From UBA8337 sp049889915 (GTDB taxonomy: Bacteria > Pseudomonadota > Alphaproteobacteria > RS24): a stretch of 12,253 nt of DNA. The translations under genes were made by a program, and so were the position numbers. Numbering within the stretch: position 1 is the stretch's first letter; every line of letters starts with the position of its first letter. The stretch spans positions 1 to 12,253 of the forward strand of contig JBMHCM010000081.1 in the NCBI GenBank assembly GCA_049889915.1, written 5' to 3'. The notes beneath the pieces are model-generated. The model ran no database searches, was not told where the DNA came from, and was given only the letters and a program-made list of their open reading frames with translations. Shown one piece after another: positions 6,634 to 12,253 of this stretch.

Positions 6634-6975
6634 ATGACAGAATTTGTGTCGTTTTTAGGGGTTTCCGTGCTGCCGATCCAAGTCGGCGCAACCGTACTCC
6701 TCGCCCTTGTCTTCGGTATTCAGGCAAAAGTTAAAGCCCGCCCCTATTTACTGGCCCTGCAAGCGGCTTTTGCCGCCATCATTATCGGCCAGTTTGCCGT
6801 TACTCTTGGCGAAGCGGGCGTCGCGCCGGTTTTCTTTTTCAACCAATTTATGTCGGTCACTTTCGGGGTGATGTTCAGCCACTTTTTTGGTGCTTGGCTG
6901 CTCATTATGCTGGTGTTTTTCGTGCGTTTCCGCAATCATAACGCACGTATTTTCACCAGAAACCGAGACCAATGA
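6634..6975 (+). CDS. Small inner-membrane protein of unknown function
   Basis: The product has 113 residues and I do not recognise its family. It has three likely membrane segments: about 8-29 (ending LALVFGIQ), about 38-60 (LLALQAAFAAIIIGQFAV) and about 76-98 (VTFGVMFSHFFGAWLLIMLV). The basic KVKAR loop after the first segment and the basic tail (RFRNHNARIFTRNRD) suggest that the loop and C-terminus are cytoplasmic, with the N-terminus outside. It is not HemJ, whose helices and conserved residues differ. The start has AAGGTG about 6 bp upstream. Its TGA overlaps the start codon of the following transporter (ATGA at 6972-6975), so the two are translationally coupled, suggesting a shared job or an accessory subunit. 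The gene follows hemH by 56 bp. Confidence 0.8.
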   Translation: MTEFVSFLGVSVLPIQVGATVLLALVFGIQAKVKARPYLLALQAAFAAIIIGQFAVTLGEAGVAPVFFFNQFMSVTFGVMFSHFFGAWLLIMLVFFVRFRNHNARIFTRNRDQ

Positions 6976-8237
6976 CACCAGTTACCTTTTCCAACGGACT
7001 TAAAGCTTACACGGTCGGCCTGCTGACCCTGATTTACACGGCCAATTATGTTGACCGCCAGATTGTAGCCATTTTGCTGCAGGCCATTAAGGCCGATATG
7101 GGCCTGTCAGACACCCAATTGGGTATTTTGACCGGTCTCGCTTTCGGGATTTTTTACGCCACTTTGGGCATTCCCATCGCCTTTTTGGCAGACCGTATGT
7201 CGCGCAAGAAAATCATCATCGCCTGCCTGTCATTATTCTCACTGATGACGTTTCTATGCGGCATGGCGCAAAATTATGTGCAGCTTTTGCTGGCCCGTAT
7301 CGGTGTCGGCGTTGGCGAGGCCGGCACCAGCCCGCCCTCGCATGCGATTATTGCCGATATGTATGCGCCTTCCGAGCGCGCCACGCCGCTGGCCGTATTT
7401 GCGTTAGGCATTAATATTGGCCTGTTTGTCGCGTTTTTGGCCGGTGGCTGGATTGCCGATAATTATGGCTGGCGCACCGCCATTCAGGTGATTGCCCTGC
7501 CCGGCTTCGGGCTGGCGATTTTGGCTTGGTTCACCCTCAAAGAGCCGCCACGCGGCATGAGCGATGAACAAACCGATGGCACAGCACCGCCTTTGCTGGA
7601 AACCTTTCAATATATGTGGCGCACCCGCTCATTGCGGCAAATCCTTATCGCCTCGACGCTGATTATCATTGTCGGCTATGGCGCGGTCGCTTGGCTGCCG
7701 AGCTATTTCATTCGCGCCCATGGCATGTCGGCAACGCAAGTCGGTGGCTATTTGGCGCTGCTGATTGGCTTGGGCGGCGGTATCGGCACGGCGCTGGGCG
7801 GCATTGTCGCCGACAAGCTGGGCAAGCGCGATGTGCGCTGGAATGTTTGGCTGGTCGGGCTGGTGACGCTGTTTGTCGCGCCGTTTTCGCTGGTCGGCTA
7901 TCTGACCGAAGACGCCACTGCCGCATTGCTGTGGCTGGTCATTCCGTTTGCAACAGGCGCTCTGTATTTCGGCCCTACTTTGGCCATGCTGCATACATTG
8001 GTGAAGCCGGAAATGCGCTCCTTGGCATCGGCTATTTTATTATTCGTGAATAATATTTTCGGCCTTGGGCTCGGCCCGCTGAGTGTCGGCATGTTGTCCG
8101 ACCGGCTGACGCCCACATATGGCCAACAAGGGCTGGGCTATGCCTTGGCGATTATGATTATTATCGGCGTTTGGGGGGCGGTGCATTATTTGCTGGCCGC
8201 CCGCACGCTGCGCGAAGATATCGCTGCTGCGCAATAG
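6972..8237 (+). CDS. MFS transporter, Spinster-like
   Basis: The 421-residue product has about 12 hydrophobic segments in two halves of six, separated by a polar loop near residues 190-210. It begins with a TM1 of the form YTANYVDRQIVAILL, followed by GLSDTQLGILTGLAFGIFYA, typical of the Spinster-like branch of the major facilitator superfamily that is common in Alphaproteobacteria. The loop between TM2 and TM3 carries motif A in the form ADRMSRKK. Another conserved stretch, GVGVGEAGTSPPSHAIIADM, marks TM4. The carrier sits in the inner membrane and most likely moves a small organic compound by proton coupling; the substrate cannot be told from sequence. Its start codon overlaps the stop of the small membrane protein (ATGA). 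Co-transcription with hemA-hemH is possible, but a role in haem or porphyrin transport is only speculation. Confidence 0.93.
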   Translation: MTPVTFSNGLKAYTVGLLTLIYTANYVDRQIVAILLQAIKADMGLSDTQLGILTGLAFGIFYATLGIPIAFLADRMSRKKIIIACLSLFSLMTFLCGMAQNYVQLLLARIGVGVGEAGTSPPSHAIIADMYAPSERATPLAVFALGINIGLFVAFLAGGWIADNYGWRTAIQVIALPGFGLAILAWFTLKEPPRGMSDEQTDGTAPPLLETFQYMWRTRSLRQILIASTLIIIVGYGAVAWLPSYFIRAHGMSATQVGGYLALLIGLGGGIGTALGGIVADKLGKRDVRWNVWLVGLVTLFVAPFSLVGYLTEDATAALLWLVIPFATGALYFGPTLAMLHTLVKPEMRSLASAILLFVNNIFGLGLGPLSVGMLSDRLTPTYGQQGLGYALAIMIIIGVWGAVHYLLAARTLREDIAAAQ

Positions 8238-8273
8238 CACATCCGAAACACGCCATCTGGCGTATAGGGTGCG

Positions 8274-9128
8274 ATGAGGAAATTCTGCACATATTGCCTG
8301 TGCCTGATGCTGGTGCCGCTGGCAGCGCGCGCAGATTGGCGTTATTTCGACGCCGAGTATCGCATTTACGCGGCCGGTATATTATTCGCGAAAGTTGAGC
8401 TGCAACTTGATGTGAGTGAGACCGATTATCGGTTGAGCGCGCATATCGCTCCGGCCCTCATCGGCCGTCTGGCCTCCAATACGCATGTGGTGGTGGAAAC
8501 GCGCGGTCGCTTTACTAACGGTGCCTTTGTGCCGCAAAAGCTTGATTTAAACTGGGTTCGCGAAAGACAAATCAAAACCACTTATATGCGCTACCAAAAC
8601 GGCGCACCGACCGAATTCGTTTCCGCTTATCAACCGAGCGATGAACAGCTGCCGGTCGTGCCGGTCAATATTCTGGAGGTTGGTAGCGGCACGCTGGACC
8701 CGTTTACTGCCATGTTGCTGCCGATTTCAAGCGGCGGGTTAAACCGCGCTTGTGATGCCGATATTCAGCTGTTTGACGGTCGCCGCCGCGCCGCCCTGCA
8801 ACTGGTTGACCCAAGACCGGTCGCGGCCGCTGCGCACGACTATACGACCAAAATTGATGCGCTGGCCTGCACGGTTTTATGGACGCCGATTGCCGGTTAT
8901 TCAAAAGCGGCGCTTGAGCGGGCAGCCGATCTTCCGCCGGTGAAAACCCATTATGGCCGCATTGCCGACACACCCTTGGCCGCCCCGCTGGAAATGCGTG
9001 GTCAGTCAAAATACGGCAATATCAGCATTTATGCGGTGCGCTTCTTTACCGAGTCCGACACCCCCCTGCCCGCTTTCAATATTGCCGATTACATTCCCCC
9101 GGCCCCGGACATTGACGATTTAGACTAA
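8274..9128 (+). CDS. DUF3108-like secreted periplasmic protein
   Basis: The product has 284 residues. It starts with a signal peptide: MRK, a hydrophobic core (about residues 4-17) and a likely cleavage site after ARA (A20). The cysteines in the core are not followed by a proper lipobox context, so a lipoprotein is unlikely. The mature part opens with FDAEYRIYAAGILFAKVELQL, then DYRLSAHI and a threonine/arginine-rich strand, matching the layout I know for DUF3108 proteins (beta-rich, periplasmic, function unknown). Mid-protein DPFTAML and later IDALACTVLWTPIAGYS, then YGNISIYAVRF near the end, also fit. The tail is acidic (DIDDLD). It lies 36 bp after the transporter gene, probably in the same transcript. 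The family name is from memory of the pattern and would need a profile search. No enzymatic residues are evident. Confidence 0.75.
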   Translation: MRKFCTYCLCLMLVPLAARADWRYFDAEYRIYAAGILFAKVELQLDVSETDYRLSAHIAPALIGRLASNTHVVVETRGRFTNGAFVPQKLDLNWVRERQIKTTYMRYQNGAPTEFVSAYQPSDEQLPVVPVNILEVGSGTLDPFTAMLLPISSGGLNRACDADIQLFDGRRRAALQLVDPRPVAAAAHDYTTKIDALACTVLWTPIAGYSKAALERAADLPPVKTHYGRIADTPLAAPLEMRGQSKYGNISIYAVRFFTESDTPLPAFNIADYIPPAPDIDDLD

Positions 9129-9343
9129 TTGCAACGTCAGCACCTGCCGCCAAACGGCTGTTTTGAGCTCATTTTCGACTTTTTGGTTCATTGTGTCGCA
9201 GGTTAGAAAAAATCCGCGCCAAAACCTAGTCGGCCGCTCTTGCTGACCTATCTAAACTAACGAAGCAACGTGTCCAATCCATGCGCCTACTCGATTGTGA
9301 CAGACCATCCGCTTCGGCGCGCTTTCGAATAGTGGAGGCGGAA
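9129..9343 (+). promoter_or_regulatory. Upstream region and possible leader of the cold-shock gene
   Basis: This 215-bp gap has no gene I can support. It includes a T-rich stretch (9161-9190) and an A-rich patch (9207-9213). Near its left end a 4-bp stem, GCCG/CGGC (9146-9158), precedes TGTTTT, too weak to call a terminator with confidence. TAAACT (9253-9258) might be a -10 element, but I cannot find a matching -35. Cold-shock genes often have long, structured 5' leaders, and the gap length would permit one. Confidence 0.3.
9334..9338 (+). promoter_or_regulatory. Ribosome binding site of the cold-shock gene
   Basis: GGAGG lies 5 bp before the ATG at 9344. It fixes the start of the cold-shock protein there and argues against the in-frame ATG at 9281, which has no ribosome binding site and would add an unrelated 21-residue extension. 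Confidence 0.75.
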
Positions 9344-9574
9344 ATGAAGACTGGGAAAGTAAAATGGTTTAACTCGGCCAAAGGCTACGGGTTTATTACA
9401 CCGGATGATGGCGGCGATGATTGTTTCGTCCACGTAACGGCCATCCAAGCATCAGGCTTGAAGCAGTTGGTTGAAGAGCAGCTGGTCGAGTTTAACATGC
9501 AAGAAGGCCGAAATGGCCGCATGGTTGCTTGCGACATCGCGGTTCTTGGCGAAAACACAGAAGCGGCTGAATAA
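9344..9574 (+). CDS. Cold-shock domain protein (CspA family)
   Basis: The product has 76 residues and forms a single five-stranded OB-fold cold-shock domain that binds single-stranded RNA and DNA. It starts MKTGKVKWFNSAKGYGFITP, which holds the RNP1 motif KGYGFI, and continues with the RNP2-like CFVHVTAI (usually VFVHISAI) and a GLKQLVEEQLVEF segment. The final residues GENTEAAE are an acidic tail. Proteins of this type act as RNA chaperones in the cytoplasm, either cold-induced or constitutive; which applies here is not visible. The start is set by GGAGG at 9334-9338. A long upstream gap could be a regulatory leader. The glutaredoxin gene begins 56 bp downstream. Confidence 0.95.
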   Translation: MKTGKVKWFNSAKGYGFITPDDGGDDCFVHVTAIQASGLKQLVEEQLVEFNMQEGRNGRMVACDIAVLGENTEAAE

Positions 9575-9630
9575 GCTTTTAGCTTGCGCGCGTGAAAGAA
9601 ATGCCTAAATTTTCAGGCAGGAGATAACAC

Positions 9631-9888
9631 GTGGCCAAAATCGAAATATACACAACGATGATTTGCCCCTATTGCCACGCAGCAAAGGATTTGCTGCAGC
9701 AAAAAGGGGCAGACTTCACCGAGATTAGCCTGAACAAGCAGCCGCAAGAACGCAGCACAATGGTGGCCCGCGCCAATGGCGGTCATACCGTGCCGCAAAT
9801 CTTTATTGACGGCACCCATATTGGCGGTTGCGACGACCTTTATGCGCTGGAGGCGCAAGGCGGGCTTGACCCGCTTTTGGCGGGCTGA
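9631..9888 (+). CDS. grxC: Glutaredoxin 3 (GrxC-type)
   Basis: The product has 85 residues, the usual length for a class I dithiol glutaredoxin. It starts at a GTG with AGGAGA (9619-9624) 6 bp upstream. The active site CPYC is at residues 12-15 (MICPYC). The cis-proline loop is TVPQIFIDG, and GGCDDLYAL is the glutathione-binding end, all canonical. The protein reduces disulfides and glutathionylated proteins in the cytoplasm using glutathione. It is downstream of the cold-shock gene by 56 bp and may be co-transcribed or have its own promoter. Its TGA (9886-9888) is immediately adjacent to the stop codon of the M20 peptidase on the other strand. A monothiol GrxD-type protein is ruled out by the second active-site cysteine. 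Confidence 0.95.
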   Translation: MAKIEIYTTMICPYCHAAKDLLQQKGADFTEISLNKQPQERSTMVARANGGHTVPQIFIDGTHIGGCDDLYALEAQGGLDPLLAG

Positions 9889-11373
9889 TTACAGCTCCGT
9901 CAACATCCGGAAATAAAACCGTACCGTATCATTCAGCGTTTTTGTGCTGATGCGCTCATTCGTGCCATGGATTGACCCCAAATCACTGGGCGCCAATTGC
10001 ATATAGGTAAAGCGATAATGGTTCGGCGTCAGCTTGCGGTAATGCCGCGTATCGGTGGCTGCCACCAGCAGGCGCGGCGCAATGATAATGCGCTCCGGCG
10101 CTGCCGTATCACGAATGGCCGCGGTCAATTTCTCCCAGCCATAACCGGCAATCGGACTGACCGGCGACGGCGCCATGCCCCCCTGGCCCGACGCATCGAA
10201 AGTCACTTCAACACGCTCATCATTAATCGTCTCGATCACCCGTTGCTTGACGCTTTCGGGTGTCTCGCCCGGCAGGATGCGGAAATTGACTTTGGCATTG
10301 GCGTCAATCGGCAGCACATTGGCTTTGATGCCGCCATCAATCATCGTTGCCGCCGTGGTGGTGCGCATTCCGGCTTGCGCCTGCTTGTCGCCCTCAAACA
10401 TCGACATGACCAACGGCTTAAACAGCCAGAGGTTTTTCATCACCAGCCGCGAAGCGAACGGCATTTCATCGGCCACCGCTTCAAGAAAGTTTTGCGTATG
10501 CGAGAAATCACGCGGGAATTGATTGGCTTCCATAGCCGCAATGGCCGAAGCCAAAATGCCGATAGAGGTTTGCACCGGCGGCATGGAGGAATGACCGCCA
10601 TCACCGATAACCTTTAATTGCAGGGTGACAATACCCTTTTCCGCCGGAGCGATAATCGCCATAGGCGCTTCAACACCCGGCACAACACCGCGCGTCACAA
10701 GCCCGCCTTCATCGACCAGAAACTCGGCCTCAACGCCACGACTTTCAAGCAGCTTGGCCATTTCCAGCGCGCCATCAATGCCGCCCTGCTCTTCATCATG
10801 GCCAAAGGCCAAATAAATCGTCCGCTTCGGCGTAATACCGCGGGCCAGCATATTTTCAGCCGCTTCCAACAGGCCGATGACATTGACCTTATTGTCCAGC
10901 GTGCCACGACCCCAAATAAAGCCGTCAGACACCACCCCCTCAAAGGGCGGGTGTTGCCAGTCGGCTTGCGTGCCCGGCACAACCGGCACCACCTCCAAAT
11001 GGCCGAGCATAATCACCGGCTTGGCGTCAGAACTGCCGGGGAAGGTGTAAAGCAGCGAATAATCGCCGACCACTTCGCGCTTGAGCTTTTGATGCACCAG
11101 CGGAAATTGCTGCTTCAAATAGGCGTGATAGGCCAGCAGCGCTCGCTTGGAGGTCGGCTTATCACGACCGAAGGAGATGGTTTGAAAGCGCACGGACTCG
11201 CTCATCAATCGGGTGACGCGCTGACTGTCCGGCGTAAACTCAAAGGCCTGTCCGGCCTGTTGCGAACCGGCCGGCGTAAATGTGCGGGCCAGCAACACCA
11301 AGACCAAAAGCCCGACGGCGCCGCCGACACCCAGCAGCCATTTTGTTTTTGTTTGTAAGTGTGACCAGTTCAT
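9889..11373 (-). CDS. M20 family metallopeptidase, membrane-anchored (carboxypeptidase S / PM20D1-like)
   Basis: The product has 494 residues from the ATG at 11373, chosen because AAAGGGAG (11380-11387) sits 6 bp before it and directly abuts the alternative ATG at 11379. A hydrophobic segment at about 13-31 is an N-terminal anchor, placing the enzyme in the periplasm. M20 enzymes use two zinc ions to cut peptide or acyl-amino-acid bonds. Metal and catalytic residues seen are H125 (GHLEVVPV), D160 (GRGTLDNK), E194-E195 (GHDEE), D221 (VDEGG) and H469 (SIHGTNE). The insert domain has GDGGHSSMPP with the dimer-side histidine. The first motif is normally GHxDVVP; here the aspartate is glutamate (E127), a position that usually positions the first histidine. 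Resemblance to PM20D1/CPS is strongest around GRGTLDNK. It lies 22 bp after rodA, likely in one operon. The natural substrate is unknown. Confidence 0.9.
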   Translation of the reverse strand: MNWSHLQTKTKWLLGVGGAVGLLVLVLLARTFTPAGSQQAGQAFEFTPDSQRVTRLMSESVRFQTISFGRDKPTSKRALLAYHAYLKQQFPLVHQKLKREVVGDYSLLYTFPGSSDAKPVIMLGHLEVVPVVPGTQADWQHPPFEGVVSDGFIWGRGTLDNKVNVIGLLEAAENMLARGITPKRTIYLAFGHDEEQGGIDGALEMAKLLESRGVEAEFLVDEGGLVTRGVVPGVEAPMAIIAPAEKGIVTLQLKVIGDGGHSSMPPVQTSIGILASAIAAMEANQFPRDFSHTQNFLEAVADEMPFASRLVMKNLWLFKPLVMSMFEGDKQAQAGMRTTTAATMIDGGIKANVLPIDANAKVNFRILPGETPESVKQRVIETINDERVEVTFDASGQGGMAPSPVSPIAGYGWEKLTAAIRDTAAPERIIIAPRLLVAATDTRHYRKLTPNHYRFTYMQLAPSDLGSIHGTNERISTKTLNDTVRFYFRMLTEL

Positions 11374-11379
11374 TCCCAT

Positions 11380-11387
11380 CTCCCTTT
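11380..11387 (-). promoter_or_regulatory. Ribosome binding site of the M20 peptidase gene
   Basis: Read on the - strand the sequence is AAAGGGAG. It touches the ATG ending at 11379 with no spacing and is 6 bp from the ATG at 11373, so the latter is the better start. It lies within the 22-bp gap after the rodA stop codon. Confidence 0.65.
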
Positions 11388-11395
11388 GGGTTTCC

Positions 11396-12253
11396 CTATT
11401 TCGGCAAATCCGCCATTGGCTGACGGTCCATTGCCAGTATCAGGCCAATTCCGGCCATAAAGGTCAAGAGCGAGGTGCCGCCATATGACACGAATGGCAG
11501 TGGCACGCCGACTACCGGCGCCAGCCCCATAACCATGGCCAGATTAACGATAATGTAAATCGACAGGGAGAAGCCGATGGCCGCCACGGTTAGGCGGCAA
11601 AAGCTGTGCCGCATTTGACCGGCAATGCGGAAGATAATTACCAGCGTGGTGATGAACAAAGCCAGCAGCGCAATGCCGCCGATAAAGCCCATCTCTTCGG
11701 CAAAATTACTGAAGATGAAATCGGTATGTCGCTCCGGCAAAAAGTTCAATTGGCTTTGTGTACCCTGCGCCAAGCCCTTGCCAAACACCCCGCCGGAGCC
11801 AATACCGATTTTCGACTGGATGATGTGATAACCGGCCCCCAGCGGGTCGCGTTCCGGATCGAGAAACACCAAAACGCGCTCTTTCTGATACGCCAGCATG
11901 TTTTGCCAGACAATCGGTATGGCCGCACCGACCACCACCGCACCGGCGATGAAATAACGAATATTCACCCCGGCCAAAAACAACACGCCGATGCCGGTCG
12001 CCGCCAACATGATGGTGGTACCCAAATCGGGCTGGCCCAGCACCAACAAGCATGGCGCGCCGATAATAATGCCCGGCACAATGAGATTGACCGGATGCGA
12101 GACGTCATTTTGATGCACGCCATGGAAATACCGCGCCAAGGCGAGCAAAATGGCCAGCCGCATAAATTCGGACGGCTGCAGACGAAATAGGCCGAAATCA
12201 AGCCAGCGTTGCGCGCCCATCGTCTTTGTGCCGAACAACTCCACCCCAACCAG
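11396..12253 (-). CDS. rodA: Rod shape-determining glycosyltransferase RodA, C-terminal part (5' end outside window)
   Basis: This is the last 285 codons or so of a SEDS-family gene read on the - strand. The frame stays open to the window edge with LVGVELFG before the marked start GTG, so the true start lies beyond. RodA polymerises glycan strands in the elongasome with a class B PBP2 and MreB/C/D. Motifs are MGAQRWLDFGLFRLQPSEFMR near the front of the fragment, GQPDLGTTIML, PLGAGYHIIQSKIGIGSGGV, LPERHTDFIFSNFAEEMG (with the conserved catalytic aspartate in HTDF) and PFVSYGGTSLLTFMAGIGL at the end. About seven to eight membrane segments are in view. FtsW is the main alternative; the KIGIGSGG and HTDFIFS forms and the ELFG lead-in favour RodA. 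It ends 22 bp before the M20 peptidase gene. Confidence 0.93.
   Translation of the reverse strand: MVGVELFGTKTMGAQRWLDFGLFRLQPSEFMRLAILLALARYFHGVHQNDVSHPVNLIVPGIIIGAPCLLVLGQPDLGTTIMLAATGIGVLFLAGVNIRYFIAGAVVVGAAIPIVWQNMLAYQKERVLVFLDPERDPLGAGYHIIQSKIGIGSGGVFGKGLAQGTQSQLNFLPERHTDFIFSNFAEEMGFIGGIALLALFITTLVIIFRIAGQMRHSFCRLTVAAIGFSLSIYIIVNLAMVMGLAPVVGVPLPFVSYGGTSLLTFMAGIGLILAMDRQPMADLPK

Noticed and set aside
7616..8053. A 145-residue + strand frame inside the MFS gene
   Set aside because: It overlaps the transporter in another frame, is rich in Arg, Ala and Cys, and has no independent start signals.
9146..9164. A possible terminator after the DUF3108-like gene
   Set aside because: The stem is only 4 bp (GCCG/CGGC) with a short T-run; too weak to call without folding energies or 3'-end data.
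9281..9343. An N-terminal extension of the cold-shock protein from an ATG at 9281
   Set aside because: There is no ribosome binding site at 9281, the extra 21 residues do not fit the family, and GGAGG sits correctly before the ATG at 9344.
9602..9619. A hairpin TGCCT/AGGCA before grxC
   Set aside because: Five base pairs around an 8-nt AT-rich loop, with no T-tract; likely chance.
9997..11358. Two long + strand open frames (206 and 246 residues) antisense to the M20 peptidase
   Set aside because: They are rich in His, Arg and Gln, as expected from the opposite strand of a GC-rich gene, show no recognisable motifs, and overlap a gene with a full set of catalytic residues.
11606..12190. A 194-residue + strand frame opposite rodA
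   Set aside because: It is the antisense shadow of a clear RodA sequence, with low-complexity His/Gln/Asp composition and no ribosome binding site of note.

Overview
This window looks like chromosomal DNA of an alphaproteobacterium of moderate-to-high GC, probably free-living and aerobic. The best evidence is a hemA-encoded 5-aminolevulinate synthase (the Shemin route, characteristic of Alphaproteobacteria) directly followed by ferrochelatase. The proteobacterial RodA, the Spinster-like MFS carrier and the paired acyl-CoA dehydrogenases fit this. I cannot place it below class level. I see no rRNA, tRNA, CRISPR array, insertion sequence or phage gene. Apart from one broken small gene and some oddities in conserved residues, the content is ordinary housekeeping and catabolism.

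Layout, left to right. (1) 1-3950 is an acyl-CoA catabolic block on the + strand. It holds the 3' end of an AMP-forming acyl-CoA synthetase, a D-2-hydroxyacid dehydrogenase-family protein, and two adjacent acyl-CoA dehydrogenases that look like the large and small subunits of one heteromeric enzyme. The block ends at a strong intrinsic terminator (3910-3943). The 130-bp gap before the dehydrogenase pair carries a perfect 14-bp palindrome and a cluster of CGTGAC repeats, a plausible operator region. (2) 3977-4204 is a small reading frame with good ribosome-binding and coding signals, interrupted by one in-frame TAA. (3) 4311-9128 is a + strand run: hemA, hemH (8-bp gap), an unknown three-helix membrane protein, an MFS transporter (ATGA overlap with the membrane protein) and a secreted DUF3108-like protein. 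(4) 9129-9888 holds a cold-shock protein gene with a roughly 215-bp upstream gap, then a monothiol/dithiol-type glutaredoxin of the GrxC kind. (5) 9889-12253 on the - strand holds rodA (its 5' end runs off the window) followed by a membrane-anchored M20 peptidase. The M20 stop codon abuts the grxC stop codon with no spacer.

How the genes work together. The first block would activate a carboxylic acid to its CoA thioester and oxidise it at the alpha-beta position. Only the large dehydrogenase subunit has candidate catalytic glutamates, which supports a heteromeric enzyme with active sites on one subunit. hemA and hemH are the first and last steps of protohaem synthesis. The membrane protein and MFS carrier behind them are transcriptionally plausible partners of unknown substrate. 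RodA is the elongasome glycosyltransferase. The anchored peptidase behind it may act in the periplasm.

I did not find a convincing undescribed multi-gene system. The items most worth a second look are the stop-interrupted small gene, the palindromes before the acyl-CoA dehydrogenase pair, the non-canonical active-site residues in the 2-hydroxyacid dehydrogenase and the M20 peptidase, and signs of base errors at the left edge.
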